16,175 bases of DNA from an uncultured Desulfovibrionaceae bacterium. Lineage in GTDB: Bacteria > Desulfobacterota > Desulfovibrionia > Desulfovibrionales > Desulfovibrionaceae. Every line of letters begins with the position of its first letter. The stretch's first letter is position 1. The position numbers and the translations under genes were made by a program. The DNA is taken from NCBI GenBank assembly GCA_947037905.1, contig CAMQUX010000011.1, forward strand, positions 1-16,175, written 5' to 3'. Shown here in pieces: positions 7,282-15,682 of the stretch. Under the pieces are notes generated by a model, which did not search any database, was not told where the DNA came from, and was given only the letters and a program-made list of their open reading frames with translations.

Positions 7282-9906
7282 GTGCTAAAAAACTATATTT
7301 TTTTAGGATTTCTACTTATGAGTTCACTTATCCCTTACACTGCTTTTTCGGAAACCGCACAGCCACAAATAGTAAAACTTGAAAATGGCTTGACTGTAGT
7401 CGTTGTGCAAGATAAACGCTTCCCGCTTGTTAACATTCGCCTCTATGTACATGCAGGTTCTGCTTATGAAGATAAAAAAACAGCTGGCATTAGCCATCTT
7501 TTAGAACATATGGCTTTTAAAGGAACGGATAAACAAGGCGCTGGGCTTGCGGCAAAAAAAATTGAATCTGCTGGTGGATATATAAATGCAGCCACTAGTT
7601 TCGATTATACTGTCTATTATACCGAACTACCTTCTAAAGACTGGAAAGTTGGGCTAGATGTTATTACAAACTTTGCTTTTGAGCCAACTCTTGATGCAAA
7701 AGAACTTGCAGCAGAGCAAGAAGTTGTTCTCTCTGAACTAAAGCAACGAGAAGACAGCCCCGGATCTCGAATATTTCAAACACTTCAAGCAATTATCTGG
7801 AGAAATACCCCTTACGAAAGCCCTATTATTGGCTTTAGAAAAAGTATCTCAGCCATATCAAGAACTGATATCTTAAATTATATTAAAAGACTCTATCAGC
7901 CTCAAAATATGATGCTAGTAGTTGTTGGCGATGTGGATCCTAAAGCTGTTTTAGCTGCTGCTGAAAAAGTTTTAGGCGCAAAGAAAAATACAGAAAATAC
8001 CGCTCCAGCTGAGCCATTTACTCGCCCTCAAACAAAAACTGAAGTGACTATTATTGAAGGTGACTGGAAAAAAGTGCATCTTGCTATTGCCTTTCCTGCT
8101 CCTAATTTTAATAGTTATGATGCAAATTCTTTACAAATTCTTACGCACTTGCTCGGTGGAGATGATAGCTCATTACTCTACAAAAAATTCAAATATAAAG
8201 AAAATTTAGTCGACCAAATAAGTTTGAGCAATCTTAACTTAGAACGTGGCGGTATGCTGTATCTGTTTGTTGTGCTCGATGGAAAAAATGTTCCTACATT
8301 TTTAACTAAAATCACACAATATCTTGCAGATTTTGACCCTAAAACATTCACTCAGCAAGAACTAGATAGAGCAAAACTCACCATGGAAGATGGGCTATTC
8401 TTATCAAAAGAAACTCTTAGTGGATATGCTGAAAAAATTGGAACTTTCCAGTTCTTTCAAGGCGGAGAGCAGGGTGAAAAAAATTATATAGAAAGCATAC
8501 GTGCAACTGAAATTCCTTATTTACAAGAACTCTATACAGAGTTTATTCGCTCTCAAAATATGTCTGTTGTGCTATTAAAACCTAAAAAAGAAAAACTTTT
8601 CACAAAAGCAGCACTTACAGATATCTTGCGAAAAAATTGGGGTAGTAAAAAAAGAGCACAGGCTAAATCTGCAAGCCAGTCTTCTAAAACACAAATAATA
8701 ACACTTGCAAACGATTCGAAACTTATTTTACTGCCCGATAGCACGCTACCTTATACTGCGTTCTCATTAAACTGGCTCGGTGGCGATTCTAGCCTAGCTA
8801 AAGAACAGCAAGGGCTCGCAACTCTTACTGCATCAATGCTAACACGTGGTACAAAAGCTCTTTCAGCAACTGCCTATAACGAGTTTTTGGCTAACAGAGC
8901 AAGTGGTATTAGCGCAAGTGCTGGGCGTACTACTTTTGCACTGCACGGAAAATTCCCAACAAAATTCACAAAAGAAATTCTTCCTATTGTTTACGATACC
9001 ATTGAAAAACCTGCTTTTAAAAATGAAGAATTTGTTCGTGCTCAAAATGAACAGCTCGCAAGTATTGTGCAAAGTGAAGATGCTCCACTTGGAAAGCTCT
9101 TCCGTGCGCTCTATCCGTTTCTTTTTGAAACAGCTCCCTACTCATATCTGCATCTTGGTTCAAATAGCTCATTAACTGCTTTAAAAAATAATGATGTAGA
9201 AAGTTTTTGGAACAAGCAAAAAAAACAGCCTTTTGTTTTAAGTGTTAGCGGAGATTTTGACGAGAAAGAAATACTTGCTCTTGCAAAAAAGCTCGCACAA
9301 AAAGTTTCTACAGAACAAATAAATAAAATACCTAAAAAAATAGTTTTTACAGATAATAAAAAAGAAACTCTTAGCCTTCCAGGAAGAAACCAGACACATC
9401 TGCTTGCAATTTTTCCTGTTGCAGGAAAAAATAATGCGAAAGAAACCGCTGAGCTAGAACTTTTACGCGCCTATCTTACAGGTCAAAGTGGCTATCTGTT
9501 CACTGAACTGCGAGACAAGCAAAGCCTTGGCTATACTGTTACAGCTTTCCTATGGCAAGCATCAGAAGAAGGATTTCTTGCATTTTACATAAGCACAGAT
9601 GAAAATAAAAAAGATATCGCCTTTGATGGTTTTAAAAAAGCCACTGAGCATCTTCAAACAAACATGCTCACAAAAGAAGAGCTTCAGCGTGCAAAATCTG
9701 TCCTACAAGGTGAGTTCTATCAAGATAGGCAATCTCTGTTGTCACGAGCAAATGAAAGCTCACAACTTGCCATTACGGGCTTCTCACAGAATTATGAAAA
9801 AGAGAGTCTTGCTCTTTCAGAAAAAGCAACAGCAAAAAGCTTGCAAACAATTGCGCAGAAATATCTCAGCTGGAAAAATGCTCGGATTATGGAACTACTT
9901 CCTTAA
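7282..9906 (+). CDS. Exported M16 zinc peptidase, two-lobed
   Basis: With the preferred GTG start the protein has 874 residues. A signal peptide (hydrophobic core about residues 5-20, likely cut after AFS) is followed by two M16-type halves. The first half is catalytic: the inverted zinc motif HLLEH gives H72, E75 (catalytic base) and H76, and E152 is at the family distance for the third ligand, with E145 as the usual second-shell glutamate. The second half lacks HxxEH but has RDKQSLGY, the R...LGY element that M16 C-terminal lobes use to hold substrate. Processing-type M16 enzymes degrade or trim peptides held inside a closed chamber; substrate here is unknown, and periplasmic location is inferred. 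The alternative ATG at 7207 would give 899 residues. A strong intrinsic terminator follows at 10083. Confidence 0.93.
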   Translation: MLKNYIFLGFLLMSSLIPYTAFSETAQPQIVKLENGLTVVVVQDKRFPLVNIRLYVHAGSAYEDKKTAGISHLLEHMAFKGTDKQGAGLAAKKIESAGGYINAATSFDYTVYYTELPSKDWKVGLDVITNFAFEPTLDAKELAAEQEVVLSELKQREDSPGSRIFQTLQAIIWRNTPYESPIIGFRKSISAISRTDILNYIKRLYQPQNMMLVVVGDVDPKAVLAAAEKVLGAKKNTENTAPAEPFTRPQTKTEVTIIEGDWKKVHLAIAFPAPNFNSYDANSLQILTHLLGGDDSSLLYKKFKYKENLVDQISLSNLNLERGGMLYLFVVLDGKNVPTFLTKITQYLADFDPKTFTQQELDRAKLTMEDGLFLSKETLSGYAEKIGTFQFFQGGEQGEKNYIESIRATEIPYLQELYTEFIRSQNMSVVLLKPKKEKLFTKAALTDILRKNWGSKKRAQAKSASQSSKTQIITLANDSKLILLPDSTLPYTAFSLNWLGGDSSLAKEQQGLATLTASMLTRGTKALSATAYNEFLANRASGISASAGRTTFALHGKFPTKFTKEILPIVYDTIEKPAFKNEEFVRAQNEQLASIVQSEDAPLGKLFRALYPFLFETAPYSYLHLGSNSSLTALKNNDVESFWNKQKKQPFVLSVSGDFDEKEILALAKKLAQKVSTEQINKIPKKIVFTDNKKETLSLPGRNQTHLLAIFPVAGKNNAKETAELELLRAYLTGQSGYLFTELRDKQSLGYTVTAFLWQASEEGFLAFYISTDENKKDIAFDGFKKATEHLQTNMLTKEELQRAKSVLQGEFYQDRQSLLSRANESSQLAITGFSQNYEKESLALSEKATAKSLQTIAQKYLSWKNARIMELLP

Positions 9907-10082
9907 AATCGTTTAAAATATAATTTGAATCTTCTTGTGCATATTTGAGTTTTTATAGATCGTAATTGCTTCGTATTACTTGTTTAATATATTTTAATAG
10001 CTTTGCAGTTGCTTTAAGTGTTTATCATGAACTCCTTGCTTATTAGTACTAAAATATATTTGATACTTCTTAATATAATTTG

Positions 10083-10129
10083 ATAGCAGCAGGATATATC
10101 TTTAAAATATATCCTGCTGCTATTTTTTC
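10083..10129 (+). terminator. Intrinsic terminator of the M16 peptidase gene
   Basis: A perfect 17-bp stem (ATAGCAGCAGGATATAT at 10083-10099 with its complement at 10107-10123), a 7-nt loop and a T run at 10123-10128 form a textbook Rho-independent terminator on the plus strand, about 175 bp after the peptidase stop codon. The minus-strand side has no T run. Confidence 0.93.
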
Positions 10130-10217
10130 TTTATTCAAATACAGACTCTGAGAAACCGAAAGTTATTTAGTAGCTCTATTTTTCTATGGATTTGAATAAA
10201 CAGTAAAATAAAAATCT

Positions 10218-10301
10218 CTATTTAAGAAAATAAAAGTTTCTAGTAGGAAAATAAAAAATTCTAGCGGGAAAATAAACATCTTTGATAGGAAACTAAGAAG
10301 T
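10218..10301. repeat. Degenerate 21-bp tandem repeat, about four copies
   Basis: Two clear adjacent units, tctagtaggaaaataaaaaat (10239) and tctagcgggaaaataaacatc (10260), are flanked by more divergent copies beginning at 10218 and 10281. The shared core is GGAAAATAA or GAAAATAA. It lies between the two convergent terminators in untranslated DNA. The outer copies are weak and could be chance in AT-rich sequence. Confidence 0.55.
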
Positions 10302-10374
10302 ATTGAATTAAATATGGAGTATTTATTTGGAGTATTTCATTAGTATATTTTTTAAGACACAATACAAACAATAT

Positions 10375-10413
10375 AAAAAAATCCTCATATCGTGATGATA
10401 TAAGGATTTTTTT
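10375..10413 (-). terminator. Intrinsic terminator of the ech operon
   Basis: Arms at 10375-10391 and 10397-10413 pair over 17 bp with a 5-nt loop. The one mismatch on the plus strand becomes a G-U wobble in the minus-strand transcript, giving an unbroken stem, and the transcript ends in seven U from the A run at 10375-10381. It lies 46 bp past the echF stop, as expected for the end of the operon. A weaker plus-strand function cannot be excluded, since T follows on that side too. Confidence 0.88.
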
Positions 10414-10459
10414 ATTATCAACATACTTTCTTTCAAAGATTATATGCTTATATTTGCAT

Positions 10460-10969
10460 TTATTCTGCAGAATGATCTGTTGCAGAAGGGTCTGTTAAAG
10501 TTGGATCTGCACCTGTGTAACTTTTAGCAGTTTCTTTTTTAACTACTTCAGTTTTAACAGTTTCAGTTTTAACAGTTTCTGCGCTCGTATCGCCTTGAGC
10601 AGAATCAGCAGGAGCTTCTTCTTTTTTCTTTTTCACTCTTACTGTACCTTGTAGTACAATATTGCCTTTTTTTCTAGCAGGAGCTTTGTATACAGGCTCC
10701 ATATAAAGACATTTTGTAGGACAAGTTTCTTCGCACATACCACAATATACACAAGCAAAAGGATTATGTGTCCAAGTAGCATTTTCTTTATCTACAGCTA
10801 AGCAACGAGAAGGACATACCCTCTCACAAGTTTTACAAAAAATACACTTGTCGATATTATTTTTAAGCTCACCACGAAAACCTGCGATTGGTGCTCTTTT
10901 TTTAAATGGATATGGACGTGTTGAACTTTTTTTAAAAAAATTGCCTAATATAACTGGTAACATTTTCAT
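10460..10969 (-). CDS. echF: Ech hydrogenase subunit F, 2x[4Fe-4S] ferredoxin-type, with charged tail
   Basis: This 169-residue subunit resembles NuoI and carries two [4Fe-4S] clusters that pass electrons between ferredoxin and the small subunit. The clusters are bound by C42/C45/C48 with C83, and by C73/C76/C79 with C52, following the usual crossed ferredoxin pattern (CIFCKTCERVCP and CVYCGMCEETCP). It lacks a membrane segment and should sit on the cytoplasmic face. From about residue 113 to the end there is a low-complexity Lys/Glu/Thr/Ala/Asp tail (VKTET and VKTEV words), outside the ferredoxin fold and partly made of a 15-bp DNA repeat. AGGAG overlaps the echE stop region and lies seven bases before this ATG. 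It is the last gene of the operon, with a terminator downstream. Confidence 0.93.
   Translation of the reverse strand: MKMLPVILGNFFKKSSTRPYPFKKRAPIAGFRGELKNNIDKCIFCKTCERVCPSRCLAVDKENATWTHNPFACVYCGMCEETCPTKCLYMEPVYKAPARKKGNIVLQGTVRVKKKKEEAPADSAQGDTSAETVKTETVKTEVVKKETAKSYTGADPTLTDPSATDHSAE
10549..10578. repeat. 15-bp tandem repeat inside the echF tail
   Basis: Two identical 15-bp units (cagttttaacagttt) at 10549-10563 and 10564-10578 encode repeated five-residue Val-Lys-Thr-Glu-type words on the minus strand; more diverged copies adjoin at about 10520-10548. The unit is a multiple of three, so copy changes keep the echF frame. Confidence 0.85.
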
Positions 10970-10979
10970 GCATATTCTC

Positions 10980-12053
10980 CTAACGCTCAGTACAACTAAT
11001 ACAAGGATCTATTGATAAAACAATAACCGGCACTGATGCCAAATCTGCACCTGGCAAAATATGTGCTAAAGGAGGCACATTTGCAAAAGTTGGAGTTCTA
11101 ATACGTACTCTGTCTAAGAATTTAGTACCGTTACCTTTTAAGTAATATAGACACTCTCCACGAGGTTGTTCTACACGATTTATAACTTCGCCCTCTGGGT
11201 TTCCTTTTACTTTTACAGAAATCTCTGTATCAGGAAGTTTATCCACAGCTTGACGTACAAGATCAATAGATTGTAATACTTCACGGAAACGTACAAGACC
11301 ACGAGAATAACAGTCTCCGCCATATTCAACAATTGGCTCAAAGTCCAAATGTGAAAGCGCTGCATATTTTAGCTGACGCATATCTTGAGATATTCCACTT
11401 CCACGTAAAACAGCTCCAGCTGCTCCTAAACTATGAGCAAGTTCTTTACTCAAATACCCAATTCCTACTGTACGTTTTTTTACAGTATATTCATTGTTCA
11501 TAGTTTCTTGTAAAGCTATGAATTCTTTTTCTACGATTTTTAATTCGCCTAAAATCCAACGAATTTGCTCTGCACTTATATCACGACGAACACCACCTAT
11601 GATGTTTACAGATACAATAACACGTGAGCCTGTTGTGACTTCATTAATATCCATGATTCTTTCACGTATTTTCCAGAACTGCATGAATAATGATTCTAAA
11701 CCAAAAGAATCTGCATAAAGTCCTAGCCAGAGTAAATGTGAATGCATTCTATGAATTTCTGACCAAATTGTGCGCAAAAATTTTGCACGCTCAGGAACTT
11801 CTACTTTCATCATATCTTCTAAACCTTGACAATAACACAGAGCATGTATCATTGAACAAATACCACATACTCGCTCACAAACTTGTATCATTTGATTAAA
11901 GTCACGAATATCTGCTAATTTTTCTAAACCTCTATGTACATACCCAAGAGCAGGTACTGCTTCTATTACTATTTCATCTTCTAATGTTAACGATAAATGT
12001 ATTGGCTCTGGCAACACTGGGTGCTGGGGGCCAAAAGGGATAATATTTTTCAT
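10980..12053 (-). CDS. echE: Ech [NiFe]-hydrogenase large (catalytic) subunit
   Basis: This 357-residue subunit carries the NiFe active site where H2 is made or split. Both cysteine pairs are intact: C63/C66 in RVCGICSMIH near the N-terminus and C351/C354 in DPCISCTER at the C-terminus, as in functional group 4 hydrogenases and unlike the complex I homologue NuoD, which has lost them. The protein ends three residues after the last cysteine, so there is no C-terminal peptide to be cut off and no maturation endopeptidase should be needed. Nickel and Fe(CN)2CO insertion still needs Hyp proteins, which are not in this window. AAGGAG lies nine bases before the ATG. It is 28 bp after echD; its stop overlaps the echF ribosome binding site. 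Confidence 0.96.
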   Translation of the reverse strand: MKNIIPFGPQHPVLPEPIHLSLTLEDEIVIEAVPALGYVHRGLEKLADIRDFNQMIQVCERVCGICSMIHALCYCQGLEDMMKVEVPERAKFLRTIWSEIHRMHSHLLWLGLYADSFGLESLFMQFWKIRERIMDINEVTTGSRVIVSVNIIGGVRRDISAEQIRWILGELKIVEKEFIALQETMNNEYTVKKRTVGIGYLSKELAHSLGAAGAVLRGSGISQDMRQLKYAALSHLDFEPIVEYGGDCYSRGLVRFREVLQSIDLVRQAVDKLPDTEISVKVKGNPEGEVINRVEQPRGECLYYLKGNGTKFLDRVRIRTPTFANVPPLAHILPGADLASVPVIVLSIDPCISCTER

Positions 12054-12081
12054 AATTCCAAACTCCTTAGTTTCCCTAAAA

Positions 12082-12468
12082 TTATTCGGATTCTTGCTTT
12101 GTTTTACTTACGTCTTTTATTCCATATTTACAAAATGGAGTACGCCGTACATCATCGCCAAGGTACAATTTTCCGCCGAAATCTAATACTGAATCTTCAA
12201 AAACTATACCAAAATGATCTTGGGTTTCGTTTTCTATTAAGAATGCTCCAAAGAGAAGAACTGTTATGCTTGGAACTGTTTCCCCGCGCTCAACAACAAC
12301 TCTTAGTGTTATGAGTGTTAAATCTTTATCAAAATGATAAAGCAGATCAAAATATTTTTCATCAAGTTCTACACAACTTATTGTTACAAATCGGTAACCT
12401 TGACTTATTAACTGTTGAACTTTACCTACTAGTTCTTTTTTGGGAACTTTTTCTTCATTTTCTATCAT
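12082..12468 (-). CDS. echD: Ech hydrogenase subunit D (NuoC-like)
   Basis: This 128-residue soluble subunit corresponds to the 30-kDa NuoC subunit of complex I. The best mark is FLIENETQDHFGIVFEDS (about residues 74-91), matching the NuoC signature E-x-x-D-x-F-G-I. No cofactor ligands are expected; in group 4 complexes it supports the large subunit. Its ATG overlaps the echC stop by four bases (ATGA), indicating coupled translation. The C-terminus (KDVSKTKQESE) is short and charged. The call is based on the signature and on its place between small- and large-subunit genes, the order of known echABCDEF operons. Confidence 0.9.
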   Translation of the reverse strand: MIENEEKVPKKELVGKVQQLISQGYRFVTISCVELDEKYFDLLYHFDKDLTLITLRVVVERGETVPSITVLLFGAFLIENETQDHFGIVFEDSVLDFGGKLYLGDDVRRTPFCKYGIKDVSKTKQESE

Positions 12469-12917
12469 TTTTTCTTTCTCCCTTCTTTCTGTAGCTCTGC
12501 AAGCTTAGCAAGTGCTTCTATAACACCATCTATGATAGCTTCTGGTTTACCTGGGCAACCAGGAACATACACGTCTACTGGTATAACTTTATCTACACCA
12601 CCAACTACGTTTGGTGCATCACGAAAAACACCACCTGTTAAACCACATGCTCCAACTGCTACTACCATTTTAGGCTCTGGCATTTGGTTATATACATTAC
12701 GTAATATATGTTTGTTTCTATGATTTACTGTACCTGTGACTATTAATACATCTGCATGCTTTGGGTTACCTATATTTAAGATTCCAAATCGTTCGATATC
12801 GTACATTGGTGTTAAACATGCGAGTGTTTCTATGTCACAACCATTACAACTTCCGCAGTCTAAATGTACTATCCATGGAGATTTTAATTGTGATTTTTCT
12901 ATAAATTTCTTAAACAT
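12465..12917 (-). CDS. echC: Ech hydrogenase small subunit (NuoB-like)
   Basis: This 150-residue subunit holds the proximal [4Fe-4S] cluster that links EchF to the NiFe site in EchE. Cysteines are seen in LDCGSCNGCDIE (C21, C24, C27), in VGACGLTGG (C91) and in VPGCPGKPEAI (C121); the family uses four of these as ligands. The protein is short and lacks the twin-arginine signal and extra clusters of periplasmic hydrogenase small subunits, as expected for a cytoplasm-facing group 4 enzyme. AGGAG overlapping the echB stop precedes the ATG by eight bases, and the stop overlaps echD. Confidence 0.95.
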   Translation of the reverse strand: MFKKFIEKSQLKSPWIVHLDCGSCNGCDIETLACLTPMYDIERFGILNIGNPKHADVLIVTGTVNHRNKHILRNVYNQMPEPKMVVAVGACGLTGGVFRDAPNVVGGVDKVIPVDVYVPGCPGKPEAIIDGVIEALAKLAELQKEGRKKK

Positions 12918-12927
12918 AGTATTTCTC

Positions 12928-13788
12928 CTAACCTAAATATATCCAAGTGAGATTAACTAAAGACAAGCCTAGACCTGTAAACCATACTGTTGGTAACATC
13001 CAGCGCCAAGTCATACGAGCAGCTCCATTATCCACTATTATTTCTACTAAATATGTCACTATTAAAAGAGGAACTAAAATCATCCAGTTTGTTGTCCAAA
13101 ATAGTGCACATAAACCAAGTACAAAAACTACTTCATACCAGTGAGCTATTTCAGTGAGTGCTAAATATCTACCTGAATATTCAGTATAAACACCTCGCAC
13201 AAGCTCTTGGTGTGCATGAGCTGATGCGGATATATCAAATGGTGATTTCCTGAGCTTTATCGCAAGAGCGTAACCTAAAACTATAAACATAAGTGGCAAC
13301 TCTAAAAGAAGAGGACTATCATATGCGAGTACATCTGATATTTTAAAACTACCAGTTACCGCTGCCATACTTATTACTACAAGTGTTAAAAGTGGCTCGT
13401 AAGTGAATATTTGTAAAAGTTCTCTTTGCGCACCAATTTGCGAGAAAGGTGAAGGTACTGCAAATGCTCCGATACAAAGAAAGACCGCACCTACTGCTTG
13501 TACAAAAAGAATAAGTAATAAATCTGACTGTATAAAAAATAAAAACACTGTTGTTGCTGATGCTGTGACGTAAACCCAAGCACTAAAAGCAATCCAAACA
13601 TTTGTTGTTGTGCGCTCCTTGCCCCATAATTTTGCAACATCGTAAAATGGTTGCATTAATGGAGGACCTGTACGAGATTGAAAACGTGCTGTTAATTTTC
13701 TATCAAGCCCTGTTATCAAACCACCTGCGATTGGTGCAAGTAGAATGCTTAATAAGCCAAATAAAAGTATATTTTGTGTACTATACAT
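12928..13788 (-). CDS. echB: Ech hydrogenase membrane subunit B (NuoH-like)
   Basis: With the start at 13788 this is a 286-residue integral membrane protein homologous to NuoH, the subunit that connects the catalytic arm to the ion-pumping module. Visible family segments are the first-loop RFQSRTGPPLMQPFYDVAKL (compare NuoH G-P-N-x-x-G-P...Q-P-x-x-D-x-x-K) and the charged SPFDISASAHAHQELVRG with TEYSGRY, corresponding to the NuoH P-F-D-L...E and TEYSG elements. Several hydrophobic helices surround them. The start at 13788 is preferred over the ATG at 13803 because a perfect GGAGG lies seven bases upstream, inside the 15 bp between the two. This start overlaps the end of echA by eight bases; echC follows after 10 bp. 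Confidence 0.94.
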   Translation of the reverse strand: MYSTQNILLFGLLSILLAPIAGGLITGLDRKLTARFQSRTGPPLMQPFYDVAKLWGKERTTTNVWIAFSAWVYVTASATTVFLFFIQSDLLLILFVQAVGAVFLCIGAFAVPSPFSQIGAQRELLQIFTYEPLLTLVVISMAAVTGSFKISDVLAYDSPLLLELPLMFIVLGYALAIKLRKSPFDISASAHAHQELVRGVYTEYSGRYLALTEIAHWYEVVFVLGLCALFWTTNWMILVPLLIVTYLVEIIVDNGAARMTWRWMLPTVWFTGLGLSLVNLTWIYLG

Positions 13789-15682
13789 TGAGAGAACCTC
13801 CAAACATTAATAATAACAACATCAACGCCCCAAAGTTTACTAAAGGAGTTAAGCGTTCCTCTCCAAATATGCCAAGCAGATAATAGTTTGAAAAACGCAT
13901 TTCTACTTCTTTATCCATAGGTCCAATATAGCTACCTTGTACGGGCGCTACTAAGCCATTCATATACGGTTCTAAGTATTTATCACGAGGTCTGCGTTTT
14001 ATCATACGAATCGCAACCATAAGCCCAATAAATACTAGTAGGAATAATGGGTAGACCATAAATATTCCAAGATAATTATTTAAACCAGCACCAGACATAA
14101 TATCTATACCCACCTGAGGGGCTATAAATGTTGTGTAGATAATTGGTGAAGATGCACTTAAAATAAGAACTAAACCACATAATGATCCTAAAGAAAATCT
14201 CATAACTTTAGACATTTTTTCTTTAGGTATTTCTAAATGCTCGAAAGTATAAAGAAGTGTTCCAGCCCAACGAGACCAATAAACTACTGTCATACCAGAA
14301 CCAAATGCAAGCAGTACAAGCAGTATCATATTATTAATAGCTGCACTTATTGCCATCCATTTACCTAAAAGCATACCAAACGGTGGAAGCATCATAGTTA
14401 AAATACCTATGAGCATAATTAATGTTGTCCATGGCATACGTGAATAAAGACCACGCATATCTTCAATATCTTGTGAGCCTGTAGCTTGATCTACCGTACC
14501 AACGCATAGGAAAAGAAGCGCCTTTGATACAGCATGGAAGATAAGAAGAACCATTGCCGCAGCTAGTGCAGCTTCTGTATTTATACCTGTACAAGCAACA
14601 ATAAGTCCTAAGTTACTTATGGTTGAGTAGGCAAGAATTTTTTTACCGTTACTTTGTCCCATGGCAAGGGCTGCAGCTGTTATGAAAGTAAAACCACCTA
14701 TAAATGCTATTGATGTACTAAGGTGAGTTCCTTCAAAGGCTGGTGAAAAACGAAGTAAAAGATATACTCCTGCTTTTACCATTGTACTTGAGTGCAGTAG
14801 TGCTGAGGTTGGAGTTGGTGCAACCATTGCTCCTAGCAGCCAACTTTGAAAAGGCATTTGAGCTGCCTTTGTAAGACCTGCTAAAGAAAGAAGCGCTAGT
14901 GGTATAAGTGTTACGCCAAACCAAACATAATCGTGAATGATATATTGAATATCTGTTGTTCCTACAAGATCATAAATCCAAACAATACCCACTAAAAGAG
15001 CTAAACCACCAAGAGCGTTTATTGTAAGCGCATTCAGTGCATTTTTTTCTGCTATTTCTGTTTTATCATGCCCTATTAATAAGAAAGAACAAATTGTTGT
15101 AACTTCAAAGAAAAAGTAAAATAACCCTAAATCATCAGCAAGGACGAAACCATTCATTGCCCCTAAAAATACAAGCAAGAGTGCAAAAAATTGTGGCTGA
15201 CGACTTTTTGTTAAATGCAAATGCTCTTCGTGCACGTTCATGTAAGGAATTGAATATAAACAAATAATTGAACCTACTATAGATACTATAAGAATCATTA
15301 TCTTTGCAAGATCGTCTATAAAAAAGAGCGGTACAACTACTGAGTGATCTAAAAGAAAAAATTCAAAAAAGCAAAATAAGCCAATTTGCGCAAGAGACAA
15401 GAGTATTATGAGCGCATGTTTATAGCGAATACCAAAATAAAGCATCGCTGCAAGCACTACAAAATCAAAGAAAAGTACTATGGTTTTTGTATTAAAACCA
15501 AACATAGTATTTGCAGAATCTATAAGCCCACTTTCACCCACAAGCAGAAGCGATGCCCCTATAAGTGAAATACCTACGATACCAATAATCGTGTTTCGAA
15601 ATACTGCATTCTGCACTACATAGCAAAGAACCCCTGCTATAATTGGACAGACTATAAGTATAAAAAGAAGTATGTTTAGCAT
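13781..15682 (-). CDS. echA: Ech hydrogenase membrane subunit A (NuoL/antiporter-like)
   Basis: This 633-residue, largely hydrophobic protein is the antiporter-like subunit thought to move H+ or Na+ as electrons flow through the complex. The proton-channel residues of the family are recognisable: E193 in FFFEVTTICSFLLIGH (NuoL TM5 glutamate), K272 in GLTKAAQMPFQSWL (TM7 lysine), PTPTSALLHSSTMVKAGVYLL, H383 and K387 in HAVSKALLFL, and K441 in GMLLGKWM (TM12 lysine). A polar C-terminal stretch with PRDKYLEPYMNG precedes a last membrane segment. It is the first gene of the operon. No strong Shine-Dalgarno precedes the ATG at 15682; instead a five-codon frame overlaps it, so its initiation may be unusual. 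The stop overlaps echB. Confidence 0.95.
   Translation of the reverse strand: MLNILLFILIVCPIIAGVLCYVVQNAVFRNTIIGIVGISLIGASLLLVGESGLIDSANTMFGFNTKTIVLFFDFVVLAAMLYFGIRYKHALIILLSLAQIGLFCFFEFFLLDHSVVVPLFFIDDLAKIMILIVSIVGSIICLYSIPYMNVHEEHLHLTKSRQPQFFALLLVFLGAMNGFVLADDLGLFYFFFEVTTICSFLLIGHDKTEIAEKNALNALTINALGGLALLVGIVWIYDLVGTTDIQYIIHDYVWFGVTLIPLALLSLAGLTKAAQMPFQSWLLGAMVAPTPTSALLHSSTMVKAGVYLLLRFSPAFEGTHLSTSIAFIGGFTFITAAALAMGQSNGKKILAYSTISNLGLIVACTGINTEAALAAAMVLLIFHAVSKALLFLCVGTVDQATGSQDIEDMRGLYSRMPWTTLIMLIGILTMMLPPFGMLLGKWMAISAAINNMILLVLLAFGSGMTVVYWSRWAGTLLYTFEHLEIPKEKMSKVMRFSLGSLCGLVLILSASSPIIYTTFIAPQVGIDIMSGAGLNNYLGIFMVYPLFLLVFIGLMVAIRMIKRRPRDKYLEPYMNGLVAPVQGSYIGPMDKEVEMRFSNYYLLGIFGEERLTPLVNFGALMLLLLMFGGSLNV
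13796..13801 (-). promoter_or_regulatory. Ribosome binding site GGAGGT that sets the echB start
   Basis: The minus strand reads GGAGGT here, seven bases before the ATG at 13788-13786. The site is inside the 3' end of echA. It would be part of the coding sequence if the upstream ATG at 13803 were used, which argues for the downstream start. Confidence 0.85.

Larger units (their letters stand above)
9907..10459. other. Convergent intergenic region, 553 bp, between the M16 peptidase gene and echF
   Basis: Genes on both sides point into this region, so it needs terminators rather than promoters. It holds one terminator for each direction (10083-10129 plus, 10375-10413 minus), separated by a degenerate 21-bp repeat (10218-10301). 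No open frame looks like a gene. Confidence 0.75.

Noticed and set aside
13789..13803. Upstream ATG start for echB
   Set aside because: The 15 bp contain the GGAGG site serving the ATG at 13788, so they are more likely leader than coding.
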